A stretch of DNA of 64,000 nt from Planctomycetaceae bacterium (GTDB lineage: Bacteria; Planctomycetota; Planctomycetia; Planctomycetales; Planctomycetaceae), in NCBI GenBank assembly GCA_021732415.1, contig JAKFVC010000077.1, positions 1 to 64,000 on the forward strand, given 5' to 3'. The notes under the pieces were generated by a model. That model worked only from the letters and a program-made list of their open reading frames with translations, was not told where the DNA came from and ran no database searches. Every line of letters begins with the position of its first letter. Within the stretch, counting starts at the first letter, position 1. Of the stretch, positions 1-12,346 are shown in pieces. The position numbers were made by a program, and so were the translations under genes.

Positions 1-2227
<2,227 letters not shown>

Positions 2228-2580
2228 CTTGCGTCTCAACAATAGTTTGGGTTGTCTATACGGGCGCAAATGGACATATTTCTGGCGTCATATCCATCAG
2301 AACCCACCCAGGCATGAATTTCCGATTCTTCCGCTTAATAGGTCAGTTTTGACTTGATTCTCCATTTTCTAATCTAGAAGATACCGATGCCGAGGTGGCT
2401 GTAGATTCAGGATAGTTCGCTCGCAGTCTAAACGGCGGTCGTGCGGTGGGAGTGGGGCCACCACTCGACTAACGACATATCGCTGATCGGTGGGAAAGCG
2501 GATTTCCACTGATCCCTCGAAGTTGGGATGCTTCCGGGATTCAGCAACAGGGATGTTATTTACGTACAGGAGACGTTTAC
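2228..2580 (+). promoter_or_regulatory. Gene-free leader with a possible promoter for the cysteine-rich protein gene
   Basis: No convincing reading frame lies in these 353 bases. A possible sigma-70-type promoter is TTGACT (2349-2354), 15 bases, then TAATCT (2370-2375). The spacing is shorter than the usual 17. If it is used, the transcript has a leader of about 200 nt before the ATG at 2581. No riboswitch consensus was recognised in it. Confidence 0.25.
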
Positions 2581-3000
2581 ATGAAGAATTTGATTTGCTT
2601 GTGCGTTGTGGCCGCGGCCATGACCATGACTGCCACTGATGCATATGCACGCAAGTGCTGTGCGAAGACCAAGAAGAGCTGCTGCACCCAGACCTGCAAC
2701 ACCGGTTGCAATACGGGCTGCCAAGTGGCCGCTGCTCCTTGCAGCACCGGCTGCCAGGTTGCTGCCGCTCCCTGCAACACCGGTTGCCAGACCGCCAGCA
2801 ACTGCTGCCAGACCCGTACTCGCGCTTGCTGCAACACCGCCCCGGCTTGTGCCGTGACGACTTGTGGCACCACGACTGCGGCTCCGATCGTTGCCAAGCC
2901 GTACGAAGAAGTCAAGCCGCCGGCACCCGCTGCTGATGCCGCCCCGGCACCCGCACCCGCTCCGGCTCCCGCCCCTGAAAAGGCTGCCGAAGCCAAGTAA
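2581..3000 (+). CDS. Small secreted cysteine-rich protein with a Pro/Ala-rich tail
   Basis: The family is not recognised, but the protein is clearly real. AGGAG lies ahead of the ATG and a strong terminator follows the stop. It has 139 residues. A signal peptide ends near ...TATDAYA (about residue 23). The mature part has 17 cysteines, mostly in CC pairs and repeated CNTGC or CSTGC units separated by QVAAAP. The C-terminal 50 residues are an Ala/Pro repeat ending in EKAAEAK. The composition suggests an extracellular, disulfide-crosslinked or metal-binding protein. Planctomycete walls have been described as rich in cysteine and proline protein, so a wall or surface role is plausible but only inferred. 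The repeat number probably varies between strains. Confidence 0.8.
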   Translation: MKNLICLCVVAAAMTMTATDAYARKCCAKTKKSCCTQTCNTGCNTGCQVAAAPCSTGCQVAAAPCNTGCQTASNCCQTRTRACCNTAPACAVTTCGTTTAAPIVAKPYEEVKPPAPAADAAPAPAPAPAPAPEKAAEAK

Positions 3001-3038
3001 TTTCCTGGCCAGCTTGCTGGTCGGAAAAAGTTCGATTG

Positions 3039-3074
3039 AAAGCCGGCATCTGCCCACAGATGTCGGCTTTTTTT
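3039..3074 (+). terminator. Rho-independent terminator
   Basis: A 14-bp stem (AAAGCCGGCATCTG pairing with AGATGTCGGCTTT, one mismatch) closes a short loop and is followed by a run of T. It lies 39 bases after the stop of the cysteine-rich protein gene. Confidence 0.85.
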
Positions 3075-3162
3075 GTTGGCTTCAGGCGGGATTTGGTGGG
3101 GAATAACTTTTGAGATTCTGGGTGAGTGTGCAACCTGGAGACCCAGAATTACCGTCTGTTGG

Positions 3163-3398
3163 CGCCCCCGTTGGGCTTGCCCCAACGGAGCGCTGACTGG
3201 CCAGCTACTAGAGAGTAACGTTCTGGACCCTCAACGCGTGGTCTCCGATGCCCCCTGCCGCCGCAAGCGAACCGTTGTTACGGCAGCGACTGGCTGGCGG
3301 CAGGGGGCATCGGAGACGTAAAGGTTGAGAATTCTGCAAGACTCGCTGTTGGGTAGCTGACCAGTCAGCGCTCCGTTGGGACAAGCCCAACGGGGGCG
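3163..3398. repeat. 236-bp long palindromic element, copy 1
   Basis: The ends are near-perfect inverted repeats, beginning CGCCCCCGTTGGGCTTG and ending with the reverse complement. Inner arms also pair (GTCTCCGATGCCCCCTGCC with GGCAGGGGGCATCGGAGAC). A second copy of exactly the same length and orientation lies at 4061-4296, and the two flank the DUF420 gene. There is no transposase or other coding potential inside. It could be a miniature mobile element or a structured RNA hairpin. Confidence 0.9.
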
Positions 3399-3559
3399 GT
3401 TCGGAAATGCTCCCACCAAATAGCGATTACCCTTCTTCAGGCAAGCATCACTCGATTGCATCGCGACCAGTCTCAGTACATGGTAATATCCGTTGACGGG
3501 CTCTTGCTGGCCCCAGGCATTCACACCACGACCGGACACACAACAGGGCTCGCAAACCG

Positions 3560-4045
3560 ATGGCTAAGGGATTTTTGGGGTATCCCAGCACACTTATGCT
3601 GGACGTCGTCGTCTGTGCCCTGATCCTGGTTGTGCCGGTCTTGCTATTCAGCATTTACCTCGTCAAGTTCCGCCGCGCGTACCTTTGGCATCGTCGTCTG
3701 CAGACGGGCCTGGGTGTGGCATTGCTGGTGACCGTGTGTCTGTTTGAAATTGATATGCGGATGCATGGGGGATGGCAGGCCATCCTCAAGCAGCGTTCGG
3801 TACTGCTGACCGACGCGCAGTTGCAATGGGTGAGCCGGGTGTTGCTGGTCCACCTGGTGTTTGCCGTCAGTACGGTGATCTTGTGGACCGTAACACTGAC
3901 GCATGGCTGGAAGCGCATTCCGCGTCCGCCCCAACCATCACCGCACAGCGCGACCCACAAGCTGCTGGGATGGCTGTCGACGATCACCCTGACGCTGACG
4001 TCTGTCACGGGGTTGGTCTTTTACTACTATGCCTTCGTGATTTAG
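3560..4045 (+). CDS. DUF420 family integral membrane protein
   Basis: The 161-residue product has four predicted membrane helices (about residues 13-33, 48-62, 94-113 and 138-159). Conserved histidines sit near helix ends: WHRR, MHGGW, LLVHLV, THGW and ATHKLLG. This pattern fits the DUF420 family (YozB-like), a small membrane protein often found near cytochrome oxidase assembly genes in other bacteria; no such genes are nearby here. The exact role is unknown. No clear ribosome-binding site precedes the ATG. The gene is isolated between the two copies of the 236-bp palindromic element, and the second copy starts 16 bases after its stop. Confidence 0.75.
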   Translation: MAKGFLGYPSTLMLDVVVCALILVVPVLLFSIYLVKFRRAYLWHRRLQTGLGVALLVTVCLFEIDMRMHGGWQAILKQRSVLLTDAQLQWVSRVLLVHLVFAVSTVILWTVTLTHGWKRIPRPPQPSPHSATHKLLGWLSTITLTLTSVTGLVFYYYAFVI

Positions 4046-4060
4046 ATCGCCGTCTTTAGT

Positions 4061-4296
4061 CGCCCCCGTTGGGCTTGCCCCAACGGAGCGCTGACTGGCC
4101 AGCTACCAGAGAGAAACGTTCTTAACCCTCAACGCGTGGTCTCCGATGCCCCCTGCCGCGATGAGCGAACCGTTGTAATAGCAACGACTCGCTGGCGGCA
4201 GGGGGCATCGGAGACGTAAAGGTTGAGAATTCTGCAAAACTCGCTGTTAGGTAGCTGGCCAGTCAGCGCTCCGTTGGGACAAGCCCAACGGGGGCG
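4061..4296. repeat. 236-bp long palindromic element, copy 2
   Basis: Same length and orientation as 3163-3398, with about 90% identity by eye. Most differences lie in the apical loop, and the stems are kept. Preserved arms with a drifting loop suggest that the hairpin itself is what is selected. Confidence 0.9.
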
Positions 4297-4507
4297 GTTT
4301 CGAAATACCCCGCCAAATATCGACTGCGTCCGGCTCGCCTGATCATCCCTCTTGTGGGGCAGGGCGTTGCCCAACCGAATCTCCAATCCGATTGCTTGCG
4401 TGACGGCGCTGGACATTTCACAATGCGGTCACTCCTGAACGGTGTTTTCATGGCCGTCGACAGGATGCCTCGTTCAGGCAGTTCATTTCTCAGCCAGGAG
4501 CGTCTCG

Positions 4508-5497
4508 ATGTTGCGTTCATACAGCCGCGGCGGAATGTTTTTGTTGTTGTCGATGTTCACCTTGTGCCTGGTTGCGGCTGACGCACCGAAAGAAGGGGTC
4601 TACGATGATCCCGCCAAGGTCGACGCGGACTTCGCTTTCCAGGGGGAATACGCCGGAATTCTCGGTGATGACAAGGCCAAGTACGGCGTGCAAATCATCG
4701 CCAAGGGTGCTGGGAAATTCCACGCGGTCGGACTGCCAGGCGGTCTGCCGGGTGATGGTTGGAATTTGCCGGTCAAGATCGAGGCCGACGGCGAGTTGAA
4801 GGATGGAGTTCTGGAGTTTGGCAACAAAGAAGGCAAGGCCGTCCTCAAGGGGAATGGCGTCGCTCAACTGTTTGATGGCGACGGCAACCAAGTCGGCGAA
4901 ATCAAACGAGTCAATCGCGAAAGCCACACGCTGGGTGCCAAACCGCCTGAAGGGGCGATTGTGCTGTTCGACGGAAAATCCCCCGACCAGTTCGAAGGCG
5001 GACAGATGACCCCCGATGGCCTGCTGAAGGAAGGTGTTACCAGCAAGCTCAAGCACGGCAGTTGCCAGTTGCATCTGGAGTTCCGCCTGCCCTATATGCC
5101 CAAGGCCAGTGGCCAGGGTCGCGGCAACAGCGGTTGCTATCTGCAGGGACGCTACGAAGTGCAGATTCTGGACTCGTTCGGCCTGGAAGGCAAAAACAAC
5201 GAATGCGGCGGGATCTACACCATCAAGGATCCATCACAGAATATGTGCTATCCGCCGCTCGCCTGGCAGACCTATGACATCGATTACACAGCGGCAAAAT
5301 TTGACGATCAAGGGAAGAAAGTGAAGTCGGCCGTCATGACCGTCAAGCACAATGGAATCGTCGTTCAGGAGAACGTCGAACTGACTCACGCCACGACCGC
5401 GGCCCCGCTTAAGGAAGGTCCCGAACCCGGTCCCATCCACTTGCAGAACCACGGCAACCCGGTGCGTTTTCGCAACATCTGGATCGTCGCCAAGTAG
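4508..5497 (+). CDS. Secreted DUF1080 protein (3-keto-disaccharide hydrolase family)
   Basis: The 329-residue product starts with a signal peptide (MLRSYSRGGMFLLL... ending near LVAADA). An N-terminal module of about 100 residues follows (FQGEYAGIL, then a GLPGGLPGDGW motif). The DUF1080 concanavalin-like domain fills the rest, with FDGKS, HLEFRLPYMP, GNSGCYLQGRYEVQILDS and PIHLQNHGNPVRFRNIW. The family is greatly expanded in planctomycetes, and members tested elsewhere act on 3-keto-glycosides; the substrate here is unknown. The start at 4508 is preferred over an upstream in-frame ATG because AGGAG ends seven bases before it and the signal peptide begins there. A paralogue with the same two-part layout is at 30975-32078. 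Confidence 0.88.
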   Translation: MLRSYSRGGMFLLLSMFTLCLVAADAPKEGVYDDPAKVDADFAFQGEYAGILGDDKAKYGVQIIAKGAGKFHAVGLPGGLPGDGWNLPVKIEADGELKDGVLEFGNKEGKAVLKGNGVAQLFDGDGNQVGEIKRVNRESHTLGAKPPEGAIVLFDGKSPDQFEGGQMTPDGLLKEGVTSKLKHGSCQLHLEFRLPYMPKASGQGRGNSGCYLQGRYEVQILDSFGLEGKNNECGGIYTIKDPSQNMCYPPLAWQTYDIDYTAAKFDDQGKKVKSAVMTVKHNGIVVQENVELTHATTAAPLKEGPEPGPIHLQNHGNPVRFRNIWIVAK

Positions 5498-6325
5498 AGC
5501 AGTTTTACTCAAAGTTCGTGCGATCCAAACGGTGTGAGAGAAAGAGGGTGTGAGAGTATCGGAGCGACTGTGCGATCCGAAAGTGAATAGACCATTCTTG
5601 ACTCTCATACCCTCATACTCTGGTAGCCCTCATACTTTTGATTCGCGCGAGCCTTTGGTTAAGTGACAGAGCTAGCCTCAAACCGTTTCGTGTCCGGAAC
5701 TTTGGCAGAAATACCGCTTGACAGACGGGCTTTCGCATTGCTACGTTACATTCAGCACTCTGCGGCGCTCAACGGTCTCGGTTTTCAACTGGGACCAACT
5801 ATTCCAATCTCATAATTGAATCTCAATTCGCCGGAAGATGCTGAGAGACCGTCCACAGTCTCTGCCAGAGGACCAATCGTGCATTTCGTGAAAGTTGGCG
5901 TGAAAAAGCTCTGTCTGCGTTAAGGATTGACCGATTGATAGACGAGTCTGACGAAATGTCCCGCGAAACGCCGGCTGCGGTTGGCCAACAGCCATATCGG
6001 GTCTATTCCGCGTGATCCTCGCAACTGGCATGGTCTGGCTAGTCCGAGACTTTGGTTAATTCCTCAAACATCCAGATTGAATTTGACAGGGTAAGGTAGC
6101 CTCCTCCGGGGGGAGACAGTACGATATCAGTATCCATTGGTGTGAGTCATTTTGATGTCGGTGCTCGAAATCTGCGTCTCAGCATGGGCACCGGGATCAC
6201 TCACAAGAATCATCAAGAAAACCGTGCAGAGGGTTGCGTTTCGTTGAGCTCTGAACCCAGTTCTGGTGTCTCAGAATTGACGATGTGCCCGCTGATTCGC
6301 GAATCGTTCCGTTGAGGAATCATCC
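5498..6325. other. Gene-free region with one hairpin
   Basis: No coding frame in these 828 bases looks real. Soon after the DUF1080 stop there is an imperfect inverted repeat (AGGGTGTGAGAGT at 5545-5557 with ACTCTCATACCCT at 5601-5613), which could form a transcript-end hairpin. The rest is unexplained. Confidence 0.5.
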
Positions 6326-7846
6326 GTGCGAGCCACCAATCTGCCACTTGCGGCGCTTTCCGCGGCATTCTGCCGTCGATGTCTTGTTGCGCTGGCACTA
6401 ATCGCTACGTCGAGCGTTACTGTGGCTCAAGCCAGTGGCTTCGATCACTTGCCTCTGATCTCACAACTGGGGCAGATTGCGGTCACGCAAGGCCCTAAAG
6501 TTATCGGCGGGGCAAAAAAACCGAAGGCGAAAGCTGTTCCGAAAACGAAGACAGAGATCCCTGTCGACCCGGCTTTGCTCCGCGACAAGACCGCGCTGCC
6601 TCCTGGTTACCAAATCCCCCCGGAACATCTTCCGGATATCGACATCGTTAAAGAACTTCCGGTTCCAGTTAAAAAGGATGCTAAAGATCCGGCTTGGCGC
6701 GCTCATAGCGAGCAAATGAGGAAATACAACGCCTTACTTCCCAAGGGCAACTTTTCGGATGCCAAAGCCGATCGGGATGTGTTGCGCTACGGCATCAAGC
6801 ACAAGCTCGCCAAGATGACGCAGCGGAGCATCCTGTTCCCGTCGGATGAGGATCGGGAAAAGGTCCTGAAAGCTCAGGCAGAAGAAAAACGCATCGAAGT
6901 GCCGGAAACGATTGAAAAAGACCGCGACGACATCTTGAAGGATGTGAAGGAAACGAATGCCTTCAATGGCGGGATGGAAGTCCGTGACGCCTTCCTCGAC
7001 ATCCTGTGCGAAGAAGCGGTCAAACTCTACGACAACAACTTCTACGTCCGGTTCAATGTCGCCCTGATTCTCTCAAGCCTCAATAACCGCGACGAAGATC
7101 GCGTCAAGATGATCCCAGAGGAACCGTGCTTCAGGGCGATCAAGGCGCTGCTGGAGTTGGTCAACGATCCAAAACAGCACCCGATGTATAAAGTTCATCC
7201 GGTGATCGACCTGGCGAAGATTTGCCGGCACAAGAACTGTAAGCCGGAAGATCGCTTTGCCATCATCGAATCGCTGATCAATCAAATGGGACTCGCGAAG
7301 AAACTCCCCGAATGGTACGGGTGGCGAGTCGCAGAGAGTCTGGCTCAGTTAGGCGAGCCGAATGACCGTACTCGCCAGCCGGTCGTTGTGGACGCATTGG
7401 TGAAGGTGCTGAAGGATCCCGAGTATACCTATCGAATTCGTGCTCAAGCCGCAAATTCGCTGGGGCGGATCCCGTTGGAAGGCTATCGCAAAGCCGATGA
7501 GATTGCCGTCGAGATGCTCCGCCTGGGGGAACAGATGGCCTTAGACTACGAGAAAACACCGACAAATCCGCGTTGGAAGTTGTATTTCGCCCTGGTGTAT
7601 CTGGGTTTCCAACCTAAGGACGCTGCGGAACGCACGGAGAAAAAAGGACTCTTGGGCCAAGTGGAATCCAAGCCTGTCCTGGCTGGAACCAAGACCGTCG
7701 TGACGGAAGCCTATCAGAATTTCCTGCCGTTGGCTCAAAATGTCCTGGGCGGGAAAGCCAGTGCCCCGATTCCTGATCAACTGCGAAAAATCAAGGTTTG
7801 GCTGGATGCCCGCACGAAGCCTCCACTGGTGGGCAAACAAGGATGA
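6326..7846 (+). CDS. Secreted HEAT-repeat-like protein
   Basis: The 506-residue product begins at a GTG preceded by TTGAGGA. An N-terminal signal peptide contains the hydrophobic stretch CLVALALIATSSVTVA and ends near AQASG. A basic Lys/Pro-rich linker follows (KPKAKAVPKTKTE), then a charged region. From about residue 210 a helical array has the spacing of HEAT or armadillo repeats (VRFNVALILSSLN, VIDLAKICRHKNC, GWRVAESLAQLGE, RIRAQAANSLGRIP). Such arrays usually bind other proteins. No catalytic motif was seen and the partner is unknown. The gene is monocistronic, and a copy of the 127-bp palindromic repeat begins 14 bases after its stop. Confidence 0.72.
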   Translation: MRATNLPLAALSAAFCRRCLVALALIATSSVTVAQASGFDHLPLISQLGQIAVTQGPKVIGGAKKPKAKAVPKTKTEIPVDPALLRDKTALPPGYQIPPEHLPDIDIVKELPVPVKKDAKDPAWRAHSEQMRKYNALLPKGNFSDAKADRDVLRYGIKHKLAKMTQRSILFPSDEDREKVLKAQAEEKRIEVPETIEKDRDDILKDVKETNAFNGGMEVRDAFLDILCEEAVKLYDNNFYVRFNVALILSSLNNRDEDRVKMIPEEPCFRAIKALLELVNDPKQHPMYKVHPVIDLAKICRHKNCKPEDRFAIIESLINQMGLAKKLPEWYGWRVAESLAQLGEPNDRTRQPVVVDALVKVLKDPEYTYRIRAQAANSLGRIPLEGYRKADEIAVEMLRLGEQMALDYEKTPTNPRWKLYFALVYLGFQPKDAAERTEKKGLLGQVESKPVLAGTKTVVTEAYQNFLPLAQNVLGGKASAPIPDQLRKIKVWLDARTKPPLVGKQG

Positions 7847-7859
7847 AAGCGTGGTTTTC

Positions 7860-7986
7860 GGGAGGGCGAGGCTCCTGCCGAGCCTAATACGAGCTTTAGC
7901 TCGGCGTCCGCCGGAGGCATCAAACGGGGCCTCCGGCGGACGCCGACCTGCGGTCGTGTTAGGCTCGGCGGGAGCCTCGCCCTCCC
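7860..7986. repeat. 127-bp palindromic repeat (family A), copy 1
   Basis: Arms GGGAGGGCGAGGCTCC and GGAGCCTCGCCCTCCC close a second, inner palindrome (GCGTCCGCCGGAGGC with GCCTCCGGCGGACGC). Other copies are at 22869-22995, 24422-24548 and 49386-49511, with a short variant at 45070-45152. All are intergenic. Apparent reading frames through these copies are artefacts of the repeat. Confidence 0.95.
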
Positions 7987-8191
7987 ATCTAAAAGCCGCA
8001 TTAGCAATATTTCATGTGCTGAGAAACGAACCCGGTTTTGACAAGACCGGGTTCGTTCATTATAGAAGACGGTTTTGCCGTCCCCCACCGGAAGACAAAC
8101 TGGGAGACAAACTGGAAGCCTCGTCCGTGCGAACGTGTTTTCCATCCCGACTTCTTCGGACTCAGTGAGACGCACTGTCATAGGAAACAGC

Positions 8192-9250
8192 ATGGCCGAG
8201 CAACGGATTCGAGTAGGCATTGTCGGAGCAGGCGCGAACACTCGCTTGCGACATATTCCTGGATTTCGAGAAATTCCAGGCGTGGAAATCGCGGGTGTCG
8301 TCAACAGCCGGCCCGAATCGACCGCCAGTGTCGCGGCCGAATATGGGATTCCGAAAACCTACGCGCGCTGGGAAGACCTGATCGCCGATCCGGAGATCGA
8401 TGCGGTCCAGATCGGAACCTACCCGAACCTGCACGCTGCAATTACCTGTGCCGCACTGAATGCCGGCAAGCACGTCCTGTGCGAGGCCCGCATGGCAGCC
8501 AGCCTGGCGGAAGCTCAGCAGATGCAGGCTGCCGCCGAGGCCCACCCCAATCTGGTCGCCCAGATCGTTCCCAGTCCGCTGGGACTGGAGTGCGGCGAAT
8601 TCGTCGGCGAACTCGTCCGTCATCGATTCCTTGGTGAATTGCGCGAGCTCGTGGTGATCGGGGCCAACGACCAGTTTTGGGATTTTTCAAGACTTTTGCA
8701 TTGGCGTCAGCAGCGTGATCTGAGCGGCGTGAATGTCCTCATGCTGGGAGTATTACACGAAACTGCCTCTCGCTGGGTCGGCCCCACGTCGCGCGTGTTC
8801 GCCCAAGCCAATAACTTCGAGGCCACCTTCCCCGCCCCGCAAGGCGAGATCGCGATGGAGGCCACAGTGCCGGACAGCGTGCAGGTCGTCACGCAACTGG
8901 CCAATGGAGCCCGCGGCCTCTACCACATCAGCGGCACCATCCTGTTCGGCCCTCCCAATCAGATCCATCTGTATGGCAGCCTGGGAACGATCAAAGTCGA
9001 ATTCGGTGCCGAAGAGAAAGTCTTTCTTGGGCGTGCCAACGAAAAGGCGATTCGCCACATGGAACTGCCCGCCGAAAAGAAGGGACATTGGCGCGTCGAG
9101 GCGGAATTCATCGGAGCGATTCGCGGTCAGGAACCCGTTCGCTACACGGATTTCGCAACGGGCGTTCAATATATGGAATTCACCGAAGCAGTCGCGATCA
9201 GCGCGGAATCCAGCCGGCCTGTGGAATTGCCGCTGACGAAATTGGCGTAG
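8192..9250 (+). CDS. Gfo/Idh/MocA family oxidoreductase with a CEAR in place of the EKP motif
   Basis: The 352-residue product has an N-terminal Rossmann fold with the dinucleotide motif GIVGAGANTRLRHIPG near residue 8, and a C-terminal alpha/beta domain. Members oxidise or isomerise sugars and related polyols with NAD(P). The usual EKP motif, whose lysine contacts cofactor and substrate, reads CEARMA here, so the mechanism or activity may differ. No signal peptide is present, so it should be cytoplasmic, unlike the Tat-exported relative at 59375-60928. The ATG at 8192 is chosen because the Rossmann fold starts there; upstream in-frame residues are low-complexity and lie beside the repeat. 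The substrate is unknown. Confidence 0.85.
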   Translation: MAEQRIRVGIVGAGANTRLRHIPGFREIPGVEIAGVVNSRPESTASVAAEYGIPKTYARWEDLIADPEIDAVQIGTYPNLHAAITCAALNAGKHVLCEARMAASLAEAQQMQAAAEAHPNLVAQIVPSPLGLECGEFVGELVRHRFLGELRELVVIGANDQFWDFSRLLHWRQQRDLSGVNVLMLGVLHETASRWVGPTSRVFAQANNFEATFPAPQGEIAMEATVPDSVQVVTQLANGARGLYHISGTILFGPPNQIHLYGSLGTIKVEFGAEEKVFLGRANEKAIRHMELPAEKKGHWRVEAEFIGAIRGQEPVRYTDFATGVQYMEFTEAVAISAESSRPVELPLTKLA

Positions 9251-9268
9251 CGAGACGCATTCTTCGTA

Positions 9269-9463
9269 GGCGAGCGTCCGGCGCCATTAAACGATTACGG
9301 GGCGGATGGTTGTTAGCGACACACGAGCAACAACACAGCGTTCGTTCTACGAAAGAATTCCGGGGCTTACGCCGCCGGCCTCGCCTCGGCTGATTTTGAA
9401 AACATCGATTCCCAATCACTTGCAACTCGCTAACAACCATCCGGCTCACGCCGGACGCTCGCC
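9269..9463. repeat. Long palindromic element after the oxidoreductase gene
   Basis: Perfect 15-bp end arms (GGCGAGCGTCCGGCG at 9269-9283, CGCCGGACGCTCGCC at 9449-9463) enclose a second pair (CGGATGGTTGTTAGCGA with TCGCTAACAACCATCCG). It starts 18 bases after a stop codon. No coding content. Confidence 0.85.
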
Positions 9464-9481
9464 ATTGTTGGCAAAAAACAA

Positions 9482-9517
9482 AAGCCTGGCAGCGACGACT
9501 CCGTCGCTGCCAGGCTT
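9482..9517 (-). terminator. Terminator of thiC
   Basis: A perfect 16-bp stem (AAGCCTGGCAGCGACG with CGTCGCTGCCAGGCTT) and a four-base loop. Read on the minus strand it is followed by TTTTGTTTTTT, a good U-tract, 28 bases after the thiC stop. Confidence 0.9.
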
Positions 9518-9544
9518 GTTTGCTTTCTGATTCACACGTTGGGA

Positions 9545-11209
<1,665 letters not shown>

Positions 11210-12196
11210 ATGCCGTTCGACGTCTATGCCATTGGCCACGCTCTCGTTGATATTCAAGCTCGCGTTTCTGATGAGATTCTGGCGGAGACGGGTTTTACCA
11301 AAGGCATCATGACCCTGGTCGATGAGGCTGCCCAACGGCGCGTGCTGACTGCCCTGGCCGATTTGCCGATCAATCGCTGTGCGGGAGGTTCAGCCGGCAA
11401 CACGATCATGGGTCTGGCCGATTTCGGCGGGAAGGGAGCCTATGCAGGGAAAGTCGGCAATGATGCGTTGGGAGAATTCTGCGTCGCCGATATGCGAAAA
11501 ATCGGCGTGACGATGGATGTCCCCAAGGCCGCAGCTCAGACCGGGACATCGGTCATCCTGATTACCTCGGATGCGCAGCGGACCATGTTGACGCACCTGG
11601 GTGTGTCGTCGTCGCTGGGCCCGGATGATGTCGATGCCGCGCTGATCGGGCAGTCGAAGTACGTCTACATCGAAGGTTATCTCTTCACCGGTGAATCAAC
11701 CAAAGCGGCCGCACTGCGGACGATCGAACTGGCCAAGAAGCAGGGCGTCAAAGTCGCCTTCACGGTGTCCGATCCGTTTCTGGTCAACTTGTTCCGCGAC
11801 GAGTTCTGGGAGTTGATCAAGGGGCCAGTGGACCTCCTCTTCTGCAATTTGGAAGAGGCTCGCAGCCTGACCGGCAAGACGGACCCGATCGACTGTGCTC
11901 ACGAGATCCACAAGTATGCGGCGAACGTCGCATTGACGTTGGGGGGCGATGGCTCATTGCTGATGCACGATGGAACGACAACGCCCATCGAACCAGCCCC
12001 CGTGACCGCGATCGATACCACCGGGGCCGGCGACATGTACGCGGCTGGCTTGCTGTGGGGGATCACCAACGGCTTGGCCTGGAAGCAGGCCGGGCACATT
12101 GCGTCTCACGCGGCCGCACGCATCGTCGGCCAGTTGGGAGCCCGGTTGCAGGACCGCTTCACTCCTCAAGATTTGGCAGAGTTAGCGAAGATGTAA
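11210..12196 (+). CDS. PfkB-family carbohydrate/nucleoside kinase (adenosine kinase-like)
   Basis: The 328-residue product matches the ribokinase-like fold. It has an N-terminal substrate site (GHALVDIQA), the first PfkB signature ([16 protein letters not shown]) and the second signature [16 protein letters not shown] with its catalytic aspartate. The sequence is of the adenosine kinase/ribokinase type found widely in bacteria as a general sugar kinase. Substrate cannot be set from sequence; adenosine or a sugar is likely. AAAGGA precedes the ATG by five bases. The stop codon overlaps the start of a small palindrome (12196-12233). Confidence 0.88.
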   Translation: MPFDVYAIGHALVDIQARVSDEILAETGFTKGIMTLVDEAAQRRVLTALADLPINRCAGGSAGNTIMGLADFGGKGAYAGKVGNDALGEFCVADMRKIGVTMDVPKAAAQTGTSVILITSDAQRTMLTHLGVSSSLGPDDVDAALIGQSKYVYIEGYLFTGESTKAAALRTIELAKKQGVKVAFTVSDPFLVNLFRDEFWELIKGPVDLLFCNLEEARSLTGKTDPIDCAHEIHKYAANVALTLGGDGSLLMHDGTTTPIEPAPVTAIDTTGAGDMYAAGLLWGITNGLAWKQAGHIASHAAARIVGQLGARLQDRFTPQDLAELAKM

Positions 12197-12233
12197 ATTT
12201 GGACTGCGGTGATGAATCGCCGCAGTCCAAATT
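12196..12233. repeat. Short palindrome (family D), closed form
   Basis: AATTTGGACTGCGGTGATG folds back on CGCCGCAGTCCAAATT. It begins on the last base of the PfkB stop codon. Related arms occur at 37890-37919, 38234-38264, 63229-63258 and 63445-63474. It probably ends the kinase transcript. Confidence 0.85.
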
Positions 12234-12346
12234 CTTCACGGATCTCCATCTGGACAAGCAGACAACGCCTCCATTACGATCTCTACAGATTTTCGGTTTG
12301 CACAGTTGTTCGGTAGTGCCGTGCGTTCCAAGCTGCGGGGATTGTC

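Noticed and set aside
3163-3398. Palindromic repeats as CRISPR arrays
   Set aside because: There are no short direct repeats with regular unique spacers and no cas genes; the elements are inverted repeats.
7777-8304. Frames running through the family A repeat with GRARLPPS or GSAGASPS peptides
   Set aside because: The same peptides arise at every copy of the repeat, so they are translation artefacts of an intergenic palindrome.
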